Source: an uncultured Collinsella sp. (GTDB taxonomy: Bacteria > Actinomycetota > Coriobacteriia > Coriobacteriales > Coriobacteriaceae). From it: 47,776 nucleotides of DNA. A program made the position numbers and the translations under genes. The stretch spans positions 1 through 47,776 of the forward strand of contig CABUUD010000004.1 of the NCBI GenBank assembly GCA_902494585.1, written 5' to 3'. Position 1 is the stretch's first letter. Each line of letters begins with the position of its first letter. The notes under the pieces are model-generated. The model did not search any database and was not told the DNA's origin. It saw only the letters and a list, made by a program, of their open reading frames with translations. Shown piece by piece: positions 24,442-36,329 of the stretch.

Positions 24442-25947
24442 ATGGCGAACAACCATATTGCGGGCGCTGCCGCCCGCACCGTCGCGCCCAGCGAGCTGTG
24501 CCAGCGTATGCTGGCTAAAACTAGCAAGGGCACCTGCGGTCCCTGCATCCTGTATCTTGAGGATGGGACCATTTTTTATGGCCGTGCATGCGGTGCCGAG
24601 GGTACCGCAACCGGCGAGGTCTGCTTTAACACGTCGCTCGAGGGCTACTTTGAGGTCATGACCGACCCGAGCTATGCCGGCCAAATCGTAACCATGACCT
24701 ATCCGCAGATCGGCAACTACGGCATTGACGAGACCGATGTCCAGTCGGCCTTCCCCGGCGATACCGCTCGCCCCGCGAGCGCTCCCGCCATGCGCGGCAT
24801 GGTCGTCCACGACATGTGCGCCACGCCTTCTAACTGGCGCTCGACCGTCAGCGTGCCGGAGTACCTGCGTGCACACGGCATCGTCGCTATCGAGGGCGTC
24901 GACACCCGCGCTCTCGTGCGCCACCTGCGCGACAACGGTTCCAAGATGGGCATAATCTCGACGGAGATCTTCGACGTCGACGAGCTTGCCGAGCGCCTGT
25001 CCGCCGCGCCTACGCTGGTCGGCGAGAACCTGGTCAAGACCGTGAGCTGCCCTGAGCCCCACGCTTTTGCCGTGAGCGACCTGCCCGCTACGCATGACTT
25101 TGCGCTTGCCCCTACCGCTCCTGCCCGCCACAAAGTGGTCGCCTACGACTGCGGTGTCAAGCGCGGCATCCTGGAGGGCCTGGTTCGTGCTGGCTGCAAC
25201 CTCACCGTCGTGCCGTGGGATACACCCGCGCGTCAGGTGCTCGACATGAATCCCGATGGCGTCTTTTTGTCCAACGGCCCCGGCGACCCCGATGCCGTGG
25301 TGGAGACCTACGAGCAGGTGCAGCAGCTAATCGGCAAGGTGCCGGTTTTTGGCATCTGCCTTGGTCACCAGATGATCAGCCTGGCGTGCGGCGCCCAGAT
25401 GGAAAAGCTCAAATTCGGTCACCGTGGTGGCAACCAGCCGGTTATGAATCTGGTCAGCCGCCGTGTGGAGATCACCGCGCAAAACCATGGCTTTGGCCTG
25501 TTGTTCCCCAGCTTGGGCAAGCTTGTCCCCGAGCTTTCGGGCGGCGAGACCGAGCACGCGGCCGATGGCGATCTGCGCGTCTGGGTGCGCCGCGGTATCG
25601 CGCCGGTCGTGATGAACGAGCGTTTCGGTCGCATTCGCCTGACGCACGTAAATCTCAATGATGGCACCGCCGAGGGCATCCAGCTGCTCGACGCGCCGTG
25701 CTTCTCGGTCCAGTACCATCCCGAGGCCTCACCCGGCCCCACCGATGCTCACTATCTCTTTACCGCCTTTACGCGACTCATGGACGGCGAGGAGAACTAC
25801 CTGGACATCGATACCGCCAAGGACCGCCTTGCCGGCTGGAATTTCGCCGATAGTGGTTCCGCCGTTCTACCGAACGGCGGACCTGTCGACGCTGCGGCTG
25901 CATCTGGCACATCATCTTGCCGTTCTGCTTCGGACGCGCGGGCATAA
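24442..25947 (+). CDS. carA: Carbamoyl-phosphate synthase small subunit, with insertion
   Basis: The product (501 residues) is the glutaminase subunit that feeds ammonia to CarB for pyrimidine and arginine synthesis. The N-terminal domain has CFNTSLEGYFEVMTDPSYAGQ; the class I amidotransferase domain has Cys306 in FGICLGHQM and His426-Glu in YHPEAS. Typical CarA is 360-390 residues. Here there is a leader of about 40 residues, an insertion of about 45 residues after QNHGFGL and before THVNLNDGTAEG, and an Ala/Ser-rich tail of about 40 residues. ATG 24442 follows GAAGGAG. carB begins about 100 bases later. Confidence 0.93.
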   Translation: MANNHIAGAAARTVAPSELCQRMLAKTSKGTCGPCILYLEDGTIFYGRACGAEGTATGEVCFNTSLEGYFEVMTDPSYAGQIVTMTYPQIGNYGIDETDVQSAFPGDTARPASAPAMRGMVVHDMCATPSNWRSTVSVPEYLRAHGIVAIEGVDTRALVRHLRDNGSKMGIISTEIFDVDELAERLSAAPTLVGENLVKTVSCPEPHAFAVSDLPATHDFALAPTAPARHKVVAYDCGVKRGILEGLVRAGCNLTVVPWDTPARQVLDMNPDGVFLSNGPGDPDAVVETYEQVQQLIGKVPVFGICLGHQMISLACGAQMEKLKFGHRGGNQPVMNLVSRRVEITAQNHGFGLLFPSLGKLVPELSGGETEHAADGDLRVWVRRGIAPVVMNERFGRIRLTHVNLNDGTAEGIQLLDAPCFSVQYHPEASPGPTDAHYLFTAFTRLMDGEENYLDIDTAKDRLAGWNFADSGSAVLPNGGPVDAAAASGTSSCRSASDARA

Positions 25948-26045
25948 GCCCAGCGCGCCCTCGCATCACGGCAACCTGATGCACCAGCTGCACCCTCGCT
26001 GACTTTTCCAAAACATTGAGTCAGCCTCTCTAGGAGGTTTTAAAC

Positions 26046-29360
<3,315 letters not shown>

Positions 29361-29371
29361 TTGACCTGGCC

Positions 29372-29456
29372 GGCCGGGGCGGCAGCCGGACACTTTCTCT
29401 CGGAAACTGGGCTTCGCGAAGTTTTCCGAGAGAAAGGTCCGCCTCCCGCCCCGGCC
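29372..29456. repeat. GC-rich double hairpin (element E)
   Basis: GGCCGGGGCGG (29372-29382) pairs with CCGCCCCGGCC (29446-29456), and TTTCTCTCGGAAACT (29394-29408) with AGTTTTCCGAGAGAAA (29420-29435). Inside lies GGGCTTCGCGA. A stem-bulge-stem rod of 85 bases right after carB. Confidence 0.75.
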
Positions 29457-29529
29457 TGCGGTGACTCGGTTGCACCGTGTGCTGCCGAAGGGGCTTTGCG
29501 CGATGACTAGGGCTGAATAAAAAGTGAGT

Positions 29530-29565
29530 GTGGGATCCGCCGTTCGTTCGAACGGCGGATTCCAC
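29530..29565 (+). terminator. carAB downstream hairpin
   Basis: GTGGGATCCGCCGTTC (29530-29545) pairs with GAACGGCGGATTCCAC (29550-29565) with one mismatch. The following GTTAATATTT is a weak T tract, so termination is likely but not certain. Confidence 0.55.
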
Positions 29566-29612
29566 GTTAATATTTCAGCCAACGTACGTCATGGCAATCC
29601 CCGGTAGGTCCC

Positions 29613-29705
29613 CGGGTGCCCCGCGGCGGACTGGGTTTATTGTCTGAGCGACTTTGCGAAGCAAGGGGAGCGAAGATAAAAACCCAGCCCGACGCGGGGC
29701 ACCCG
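29613..29705. repeat. GC-rich double hairpin (element F)
   Basis: CGGGTGCCCCGCG (29613-29625) pairs perfectly with CGCGGGGCACCCG (29693-29705), and CTGGGTTT (29631-29638) with AAACCCAG (29680-29687). The apex contains GAGCGACTTTGCGAAGCAAG. It has the same outer-stem/bulge/inner-stem plan as element E next to it. Together with E and the hairpin at 29530 it fills the 437-base carB-purE gap. Confidence 0.75.
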
Positions 29706-29728
29706 CAGACCGCAGGGACGGGAGCAGC

Positions 29729-29734
29729 TATACT
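29729..29734 (+). promoter_or_regulatory. Candidate -10 element for purE
   Basis: TATACT lies 64 bases before the purE start; the hexamer 17 bases upstream is a poor -35, so this is a weak call. Confidence 0.35.
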
Positions 29735-29797
29735 ACTCTCAGTAGTTAAGGGTCGCGGATCCGCCGCGTCGCCGCTCTCAACAGGAGGTCTTTGTTT

Positions 29798-30262
29798 ATG
29801 GCAGGTCAGAAGCCGGTTGTCGGGATCATCATGGGCTCCAAGTCCGATCTGGGCGTTATGGAAGGTTGCACCGCCGAGCTCGAGGCGCTCGGCGTGCCCT
29901 ATGAGCTCGTCATTGCGAGCGCACACCGCACGCCGGCGAAGGTCCATGAGTGGGCCTCGACTGCTTCCGATCGCGGTATCAAAGTGATTATTGCCGCCGC
30001 CGGCAAGGCCGCTCACCTGGGTGGTGTCGTGGCTGCCTTCACGCCGCTGCCGGTTATCGGCGTGCCTATGAAGACGAGTGACCTGGGCGGTATGGATTCG
30101 CTGCTGTCGATGGTGCAGATGCCTTCGGGTGTGCCTGTGGCCTGCGTTGCCATCAACGGCGCCAAGAACGCCGCCATCTACGCCACGCAGATTCTAGGCG
30201 CTTGCGACCCCGAGTACCGCAAGGTTATCGAGAAGATGAAGCAGGAGATGGCCGACGCCTAG
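29798..30262 (+). CDS. purE: N5-carboxyaminoimidazole ribonucleotide mutase
   Basis: The product (154 residues) is class I PurE, which moves the carboxylate of N5-CAIR to C4 in purine synthesis. The family blocks are visible: GIIMGSKSDLGVM with the active-site Ser-Asp, ASAHRTPAKVHEW with the catalytic His, IAAAGKAAHLGGVVAA and VPMKTSDLGGMDSLLSMVQMPSGVPV. The ATG at 29798 lies nine bases after CAGGAGG. No purK is in the window. It is followed by a sortase gene 35 bases later, so the two may be co-transcribed although unrelated in role. Confidence 0.97.
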   Translation: MAGQKPVVGIIMGSKSDLGVMEGCTAELEALGVPYELVIASAHRTPAKVHEWASTASDRGIKVIIAAAGKAAHLGGVVAAFTPLPVIGVPMKTSDLGGMDSLLSMVQMPSGVPVACVAINGAKNAAIYATQILGACDPEYRKVIEKMKQEMADA

Positions 30263-30297
30263 GCGTTCCGCCGTTTCACCGCAGTATAAGGAGAGCC

Positions 30298-31296
30298 ATG
30301 TCCGACTATCAGGGAAAACGATTCAAGGCTTCTCAGATTCCCGATCCGTCGAAGCCGGGTGCTGCCCATGCGGCACAGCAGGGTCGGACATCCTCTCCTC
30401 AGCAGCCGCGCGCGCCGCGCCCCGTGACGCCGGCGACGCATCGTCGACAGGACGCGCCAGCCGCATATCGACCTTCATCTTATAGCAACGCTAAGAAGCC
30501 GCCCCGGTCTTCATCGCATGCCGCGCCGTCGGATTACACCGAGCCGCCGCGCAAAAAGCGCCGCTCCATTATTCCCATTCTGCTCATCATCATCGGCATC
30601 GGCCTGATTGTCGCCGCCGCCGCTATCTTTATCAATGCTCAGATTGGCTATAAACAGGCAAGCGATTCGTACCAGAAAATCGAGAAGCAATATGTAAGCG
30701 ATAAGGACGCCAGCGGCGTGCCGATTATCGACTTCGATGCACTTGCCCAGACAAATCCCGAGGTTGTGGGTTGGATTTACGCGCCGGGAACCAACATCAA
30801 CTATCCCGTGGTGCAGACCAACAACAACTCCAAATACCTCAACACGCTGTTCGACGGCACCGCCAATGCGTCGGGTGCCATCTTCCTGGATAGCGACGAC
30901 ACCGCGCCGGGCATGGTGGATCAGCAGACCACGATTTACGGTCATCACATGAACGACGGTTCGATGTTCAACGTGATTTCGGATACGACCGATCAAGCGA
31001 CGTTCGACAGCATGGACTACGTGTACTACATCACACGTGACGCGACGTATAAGCTGCGTCCGCTGGCGACCAAGGTGGTCGAGGACACGTATGCCAAGGC
31101 GCGCACGCCCAACTTTGAGGGCGATGACGGACTGAAGAATTATCTGTCCGAGATGCTCGACGGTGCCTCTGCCGTGGCGAGCGATGCCACCGATCGTGCC
31201 GCTTCGGCAACCAAGGTCGTAACGCTTGTGACCTGCCGTTCGCTGTCATTTAGCAATACGCGCGCCGTCATGGTGCTCACGCTGGTCGAGGAATAA
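30298..31296 (+). CDS. srtB: Class B sortase
   Basis: The product (332 residues) is a membrane-anchored sortase that cleaves a sorting signal and joins surface proteins to the cell wall or to each other. A long Pro/Arg/Ser-rich cytoplasmic N-terminus (about 80 residues) precedes one membrane helix (about residues 87-110, IIPILLIIIGIGLIVAAAAIFI). The catalytic domain has VVGWIYAPGTNINYPVVQ, His216 in TIYGHHM, Cys313 in TLVTCRSLS and Arg322 in FSNTRAVM. The YKQASDSYQKIEKQY and GIP-like segments fit class B. ATG 30298 follows AAGGAG. The LxxTG protein at 45.3 kb could be a substrate; that is inference. Confidence 0.92.
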   Translation: MSDYQGKRFKASQIPDPSKPGAAHAAQQGRTSSPQQPRAPRPVTPATHRRQDAPAAYRPSSYSNAKKPPRSSSHAAPSDYTEPPRKKRRSIIPILLIIIGIGLIVAAAAIFINAQIGYKQASDSYQKIEKQYVSDKDASGVPIIDFDALAQTNPEVVGWIYAPGTNINYPVVQTNNNSKYLNTLFDGTANASGAIFLDSDDTAPGMVDQQTTIYGHHMNDGSMFNVISDTTDQATFDSMDYVYYITRDATYKLRPLATKVVEDTYAKARTPNFEGDDGLKNYLSEMLDGASAVASDATDRAASATKVVTLVTCRSLSFSNTRAVMVLTLVEE

Positions 31297-31349
31297 AGTG
31301 TCCGGGCCCCGTCCCAAAAAGACTACCCTGGAAATCAAAAGGAGAAATG

Positions 31350-31766
31350 ATGCTTGAGAACGGCAAATCGATGCCTTCGGTTGATGCTTGGCTGCGCGAA
31401 GCCAAGGCCGATGTTTCGGCGGCTGATTGTGGGATGTACCTGACACACAACGGCGTGGTGCGCGCGACGCCCAAGGCCGAAGTGCGCGGAGTCGAGACCG
31501 ATGGCGTGGCGCCAGGCCACAAGGTGGGCGGCATGGTGTTTGGCTTCGATGCCGAAAAGGTGCAGGCCGCTATCGAGGCGACGCGCACGATGCCGGGTAT
31601 CGGCTATGTGCGCGTGTGGCTGGCGAGCGGCGAGCTTACCGTGGGCGACGATATCATGCTCGTGCTCATTGGCGGAGACATTCGCCCGCATGTGGTCGAT
31701 GCGCTGCAGTCGCTCGTCGGCACCATCAAGAACGAGTGCGTGAGCGAGGTCGAGCGCGAGGCGTAA
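31350..31766 (+). CDS. MoaE-like protein, divergent
   Basis: The protein (138 residues) resembles the catalytic subunit of molybdopterin synthase: a central GGMVFGFDAEKV-helix, GIGYVRVWLASGELTVGDDIMLVLIGGDIRPHVVDALQSLVGTIK corresponds to the MoaE segment H-G-x-L-x-VG-E through the dimer helix. However, the conserved PFWKKE tail, whose lysines act in catalysis, is replaced by KNECVSEVE, and the HR pair of the S-x-HR motif is not conserved. No other molybdenum cofactor gene is nearby. Of two adjacent ATG codons, 31350 has the better spacing from GGAG. It may be an enzyme relative with another role. Confidence 0.5.
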   Translation: MLENGKSMPSVDAWLREAKADVSAADCGMYLTHNGVVRATPKAEVRGVETDGVAPGHKVGGMVFGFDAEKVQAAIEATRTMPGIGYVRVWLASGELTVGDDIMLVLIGGDIRPHVVDALQSLVGTIKNECVSEVEREA

Positions 31767-31799
31767 GGCCTCGTCGGCAATCCGAGTCTGTCTATAGCG

Positions 31800-31840
31800 A
31801 AAGCCCGCCGGCAGTTCATGTAGATCTGCCAGCGGGCTTT
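31800..31840. terminator. Bidirectional terminator
   Basis: AAAGCCCGCCGGCAG (31800-31814) pairs with CTGCCAGCGGGCTTT (31826-31840) with one mismatch. A and T flanks suit both the plus-strand MoaE-like gene and the minus-strand gene that ends at 31873. Confidence 0.8.
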
Positions 31841-31872
31841 GATGTGTTGGAGCTATTTTGCTCTGGCGTTTG

Positions 31873-33102
31873 CTACACGCGTGTGGCGTCCTTGGGGCTC
31901 ATGGTCATACTCTGAAAACGGTTCTCCATATATTCGTTATCGAAATGCTTGTCATAGAACTGTGCGACGGGAATATTTCGAACGGTTCCGTTGACGCGCT
32001 GATACCAATAGTCGAGCGATTGCAACGTCATGACGCCGTCGATCAACATGACGGCGGTCAGGATGACGGTAGCAGAGTAGCGGCGTTTCCATGGAATCAT
32101 ATTGATGAGCTTAAGCAGGCGCGGCAGCAAGACCTTGATCCAGATGAGGCCACCCAGGCCCCACATGCAGGCAAACGGCGTGCATGTGCGTCCCCCGGTC
32201 AATACCGCGATGGGATCGGGCATGCCGAATAGCCTAATGTGTGAATAGCTCCACGACACCACGCCAAATGAGGTCTGCATAAACCAGCCTACAAACACCT
32301 CGAAAGCGCCGCCGATCAGGGCACTTACCAGGAAAATGATCAGAGGATTCTTTTTATAGAAGCGGTTGAGCGCCATGGTCATGAGCACCGCGCCAAATCC
32401 GTAGATGGGGCTAAAGGGGCCAAATAGCATACCGGCACGGTCCTGATAGACGCCGGGATCGACGACGACCATATGCCAGACTTCCTCGAGAATGAGACCT
32501 AACACGCTGCAGACGAAGAATACCCAGAACAGGTTGAAGTAGTTGAGCTTGATGTAGCCCTCGCCGGTTTCGTCGCGGCCGAGCATCCCCTCGGCGGCGG
32601 CATCGCGGTCGAGCATCTCTTGCAGACGGCGCTGCAGTTCGCGCTCCTGGCGTAGCGTGGGGTCGACGGTGGCCGACAGCGCAATGAGGATGACAAGCTG
32701 GACGGCGGGGCGCAGCAGGAAGGGTCCGATGCCCTGGAGCATCACGTCAACTAAAAGCTCCACGACGGTAAATGCGATGAGGACGTAAGACAGGCGGGCG
32801 GCATTGCGCCGCTGGTCCTTGATGAGGTCCAGGCCAAAGACGATCAAGATGATCGCGCTTGCAGCCGAGAGCATAATGCCGGCGACGATAAGGCCAACCG
32901 CGACCAGGGTGTTATCACCGAGCTTAGCGGCGGCGTTGCCGTTAATGAGTGCGGTGATGACCTGCCACATAAAGACGGCGACTGACGGGAGCGTGCCCAC
33001 GCCAGATAGGGTGCACAGGACTGCGTAGACCTTGATGATAAGGGGGATCTTCTTGGCCTCCGTGGTGCTGCGGCCACTGGGGTCGAGTTGATTTCGATCC
33101 AT
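31873..33102 (-). CDS. CmpB-type putative ABC transporter permease family membrane protein
   Basis: The product (409 residues) has two membrane parts: four helices in residues 20-140, a charged coil (residues 145-185, RQERELQRRLQEMLDRDAAAEG), then four or five helices with NLFWVFFVCSVLGLILEEVWHM and PFSPIYGFGAVLMTMAL. The second half matches the CmpB-type (putative ABC transporter type IV, PF06541-like) signature, including the E-x-x-W and GPF-P-YG motifs. The role of this family is not known. RBS AAAGG lies six bases before the start on the minus strand. It converges on the MoaE-like gene and diverges from purF. Confidence 0.75.
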   Translation of the reverse strand: MDRNQLDPSGRSTTEAKKIPLIIKVYAVLCTLSGVGTLPSVAVFMWQVITALINGNAAAKLGDNTLVAVGLIVAGIMLSAASAIILIVFGLDLIKDQRRNAARLSYVLIAFTVVELLVDVMLQGIGPFLLRPAVQLVILIALSATVDPTLRQERELQRRLQEMLDRDAAAEGMLGRDETGEGYIKLNYFNLFWVFFVCSVLGLILEEVWHMVVVDPGVYQDRAGMLFGPFSPIYGFGAVLMTMALNRFYKKNPLIIFLVSALIGGAFEVFVGWFMQTSFGVVSWSYSHIRLFGMPDPIAVLTGGRTCTPFACMWGLGGLIWIKVLLPRLLKLINMIPWKRRYSATVILTAVMLIDGVMTLQSLDYWYQRVNGTVRNIPVAQFYDKHFDNEYMENRFQSMTMSPKDATRV

Positions 33103-33398
33103 ACGCTACCTTTCTCGTCTTGTAGTAGCCTACAAGGATACGCCGACGACCGGCTAAAAGACAGGACGAACGTCCCAATTGCAACAATGTAGCCCCTAGC
33201 GCGGGCGAGACACGGCGCACGGGAAGTCTTCTAGGCCGTTGCCCCTGAGAGTGGACTACCCAATAAAATGTTTGGTCGCAAAACGGATAATAAGCTCGGT
33301 GGGCTTTTAAAAAGCGCTGCTCATACGCTGGGGAGCTTGTCTTGCCGTGCGTATAATAAGGCAGGTAACGCCAAATAACGAGGCTCTGAGGGGATGCC
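33103..33398. other. 296-base divergent gap (CmpB-type gene / purF)
   Basis: The stretch holds a perfect 7-bp dyad CTTGTAG-TAGC-CTACAAG (33119-33136) 17 bases from the minus-strand start. Bases 33137-33320 show no feature I can name. A purF promoter lies near 33352. Confidence 0.5.
33352..33357 (+). promoter_or_regulatory. -10 element for purF
   Basis: A perfect TATAAT lies 42 bases before the purF start. The -35 region 17 bases upstream is poorly matched (TGGGGA), which suggests an activator or an extended element. Confidence 0.6.
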
Positions 33399-35069
33399 AT
33401 GTCTCAAGAAACCATCCGCGCGGCCGAGCGTGCCACGGGACAGGTGACGACCATGTCGACGTACGATCCGGACTCCGACCAGCTGCATGAGGAATGCGGC
33501 GTTTTTGGTGTGTGGGCGCCCGATCGCGACGTGGCTCGACTGACGTACTTTGGCCTGCGTGCACTGCAGCACCGCGGCCAGGAATCGGCGGGAATCGCCG
33601 TGGGCGACGGCGGCACGGTTATGGTTCGCAAGGACCTGGGCCTGCTCGACCGCGTGTTCTCCAACGCGGACCTGTCGACGCTCTCCGGCCAACTGGCCGT
33701 GGGTCACGTGCGCTACGGCACTGCCGGCGCCAAGAGCTGGGAAGCCTCTCAGCCGCACCTCTCTACCATCAATAGCGTCATCATCGCGCTTGCCCACAAC
33801 GGCACCCTGGTCAACACCGACGAGCTGCGCCGCCAGCTGATTGAGCTGGGCGTGCCGTTCCTCTCCAATTCGGATTCCGAGGTCGCGACCAAGCTCATCG
33901 GCTACTTTACTCAGCGTACAGGCCATCTGCGCGAGGGCATTCGCAAGACCATGGAGCTCGTGCGCGGCGGCTACGCCATGACGCTCATCAACGAGCAGGC
34001 GCTCTACGCATTCCGCGATCCGCACGGCATTCGCCCACTCGTGCTGGGCAAGCTCGTGGACGAGGGCCTGGACCAGGCCGATGCCGCATCCGTTTCGCAG
34101 CTGCCGTCGCAGGACGGCGCCGCGACGGTCGACGCCACCACCCATGTCACGCGTGCCGGCGGCTGGGTCGTTGCCTCCGAGACTTGTGCGCTCGACATTG
34201 TGGGCGCCGAGTACGTCCGCGACGTCCGTCCCGGTGAGATTTTGCGCATCAGCGCCGAGGGCCTTGTGTCCGAGCAGGGCGTGCCTGCCGCCGAAGAGCC
34301 TGCTAACTGCATCTTTGAGCAGGTCTACTTCGCTCGCCCCGACTCCATCATGAACGGCAAGAGCGTCTATGCCTGCCGTTATGACATGGGTCGTCAGCTG
34401 GCACATGAGGAGCCCGTCGAGGCCGACCTGGTCATCGGCGTGCCCGACTCCGGCCTGCCGCCCGCGGAGGGGTATTCGCACGAGAGCGGTATTCCCTTTG
34501 GCGAGGGCCTCATCAAGAACCGCTACGTGGGCCGTACGTTTATCGAGCCTACGCAGGAGCTGCGTGCCATGCGCGTGCGTATGAAGCTCAACCCGCTGCG
34601 CGACAACATCGAGGGCAAGCGCCTGGTCGTCATCGACGACTCCATCGTGCGCGGCACCACCATGGTGCAGCTCGTCAAGATGCTGCGCAACGCCGGCGCC
34701 AAGGAGATTCATATCCGTATCAACTCGCCCGAGGTCATCTGGCCGTGCTTCTACGGTATCGATACCGACGTGCAGTCGCAGCTTATCAGCGCCAACAAGA
34801 CGGTCGACGAGATTTGCGAGTATATCGGCGCCGATTCGCTGGCTTTCCTTTCGGTCGAGGGCCTGCTGAAGGTCATGCCCAAGGGCGGTTACTGCGATGC
34901 GTGCTTTACCGGACGCTACCCCGTGGCGATTCCCGAGAGCTTTGGCCGCGACAAGTTCATGGAGGGCTTTAAGCCCCGCAACCTGGATAAGCCGCTGCAC
35001 TTTGACGACGACGCCGTGGTCGAGAAATACGATGACCGCAGCTGGGAAGAGAAGCACGGCGAGGCTTAA
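33399..35069 (+). CDS. purF: Amidophosphoribosyltransferase
   Basis: The product (556 residues) starts de novo purine synthesis by making phosphoribosylamine from PRPP and glutamine. The N-terminal nucleophile glutaminase begins at Cys33 in EECGVFGV, so a propeptide of 32 residues is removed; this fits the Bacillus-type class. The glutaminase domain shows LRALQHRGQESAGIA and RYGTAGAKSWEASQPH. The phosphoribosyltransferase domain carries the PRPP motif VVIDDSIVRGTTM. A cysteine-bearing tail (YCDACFTGRYPV) matches enzymes with an iron-sulfur cluster. RBS GAGGGG is five bases before the ATG; a second Met at residue 19 is possible. Confidence 0.97.
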   Translation: MSQETIRAAERATGQVTTMSTYDPDSDQLHEECGVFGVWAPDRDVARLTYFGLRALQHRGQESAGIAVGDGGTVMVRKDLGLLDRVFSNADLSTLSGQLAVGHVRYGTAGAKSWEASQPHLSTINSVIIALAHNGTLVNTDELRRQLIELGVPFLSNSDSEVATKLIGYFTQRTGHLREGIRKTMELVRGGYAMTLINEQALYAFRDPHGIRPLVLGKLVDEGLDQADAASVSQLPSQDGAATVDATTHVTRAGGWVVASETCALDIVGAEYVRDVRPGEILRISAEGLVSEQGVPAAEEPANCIFEQVYFARPDSIMNGKSVYACRYDMGRQLAHEEPVEADLVIGVPDSGLPPAEGYSHESGIPFGEGLIKNRYVGRTFIEPTQELRAMRVRMKLNPLRDNIEGKRLVVIDDSIVRGTTMVQLVKMLRNAGAKEIHIRINSPEVIWPCFYGIDTDVQSQLISANKTVDEICEYIGADSLAFLSVEGLLKVMPKGGYCDACFTGRYPVAIPESFGRDKFMEGFKPRNLDKPLHFDDDAVVEKYDDRSWEEKHGEA

Positions 35070-35109
35070 AACCTGCCATTTGGGGACAGGCTTATTTTGG
35101 TAGGTTTTA
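35066..35109. repeat. Hairpin with GGGGACAGG loop after purF
   Basis: AAAACCTGCCA pairs with TGGTAGGTTTT (one G-T) around a loop TTTGGGGACAGGCTTATT. The GGGGACAG word is shared by hairpins at 37.7, 39.7, 42.9, 43.6, 45.2 and 47.5 kb. Confidence 0.65.
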
Positions 35110-35131
35110 CCTGCTGTTTTGTTGATTGAGC

Positions 35132-35158
35132 GGCGCGCGTTGCCAGAATGCGCGCCGA
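35132..35158 (+). terminator. GC hairpin between purF and purM
   Basis: CGGCGCGC pairs with GCGCGCCG around an 11-base loop, without a clear T run. It could pause or terminate, or be a structural element. Confidence 0.4.
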
Positions 35159-35225
35159 AATGAACGCAACTATGAGCACCGTTTGGCGCCCGGGCGGCGG
35201 ACGGTAGTGGGAGAGGAAGGCTCAG

Positions 35226-36329
35226 ATGAGCGACAGCAAGCATGTGACGTATGAGGATGCCGGCGTCGATACCGCCGAGGGCGGTCGCGCCGTCGACGCT
35301 ATTAAGCAAATGGTTAAGGACACCAACCGCCCCGAGGTCATCGGCGGTATCGGTGGCTTTGGTGGCCTGTTCTCGGCCGCCGCACTTAAGGATATGGAAG
35401 ACCCGATCCTGATCAGCGGTACCGACGGCGTAGGCACCAAGCTCGTGCTCGCCCAGATCATGGACCGTCACGAGACGGTGGGCCAGGACCTGGTCGCCAT
35501 GTGCGTTAACGACATTTTGGCTTCGGGCGCCGAGCCGCTGTTCTTCCTGGACTACGTTGCCATCGGCCACATTGAGGCCGAGCACATGGCAAAGATCATC
35601 AAGGGCGTGGCCGATGGCTGCAAGCTCGCGGGCTGCGCGCTCGTGGGCGGCGAGATGGCCGAGCATCCCGGCGTCATGGCTCCTGCCGACTACGACCTCG
35701 CCGGATTTACCGTGGGCGTCGTCGACCGTCCCAAGATGCTCGACCCCGCGAACGTCCGCCCCGGCGATGTCATCCTGGGCCTGCCCTCCACCGGCGTGCA
35801 TTCCAACGGCTACTCGCTCGTGCGTAAGGTCATCGGTGTTGACGGCATCAAGCCGGGCACGCCCGAGGCCGCCGCTAAGGCCGAGGAGCTGAGCCGTCCG
35901 CTCGAGGAGCTCGGCGGTGCTTCGCTGGCCGACGCCCTGCTGGCCCCCACGCGCATCTACGTCAAGCCGATTCTTGAGCTGCTGCGCGGTGGCACTCCGG
36001 TGCACGCGATTGCCCACATCACCGGCGGCGGTATCACCGAGAACCTCAACCGCGCGCTTGCCGACGACGTCGACGCCGTGGTCACCCGTAACGGTGCCGA
36101 GATGGGCTGGGACGTTCCGCCCGTCATCACCTACGTGTCGCGCCAGGCCGAGCTCGCGCCCAACGAGGCATGCAAGACTTTCAACATGGGCGTCGGCCTG
36201 TGCCTGATCGTCGCCCCCGAGGACGAGGCCGCGGTGACCGAGGCTCTGGTCGCGCTAGGCGAGAAGCCGTTCCGCGTGGGCGAGTGCGTCGAGGGTTCCG
36301 GTAAGGTCGTGTACTCCGATGAGCGCTAA
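35226..36329 (+). CDS. purM: Phosphoribosylformylglycinamidine cyclo-ligase
   Basis: The product (367 residues) closes FGAM to AIR, using ATP. Family blocks: VTYEDAGVDTAEGGRAVDAI at the start, GGFGGLFSAAALKDMEDPILISGTDGVGTKL, DLVAMCVNDILASGAEPLFFLDYVA, GGEMAEHPGVM and the late HITGGGITENLNR. Length is normal or slightly longer than usual. RBS GAGAGGAAGG precedes the ATG. The last 11 bases overlap purN, indicating translational coupling of consecutive pathway genes. Confidence 0.97.
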   Translation: MSDSKHVTYEDAGVDTAEGGRAVDAIKQMVKDTNRPEVIGGIGGFGGLFSAAALKDMEDPILISGTDGVGTKLVLAQIMDRHETVGQDLVAMCVNDILASGAEPLFFLDYVAIGHIEAEHMAKIIKGVADGCKLAGCALVGGEMAEHPGVMAPADYDLAGFTVGVVDRPKMLDPANVRPGDVILGLPSTGVHSNGYSLVRKVIGVDGIKPGTPEAAAKAEELSRPLEELGGASLADALLAPTRIYVKPILELLRGGTPVHAIAHITGGGITENLNRALADDVDAVVTRNGAEMGWDVPPVITYVSRQAELAPNEACKTFNMGVGLCLIVAPEDEAAVTEALVALGEKPFRVGECVEGSGKVVYSDER

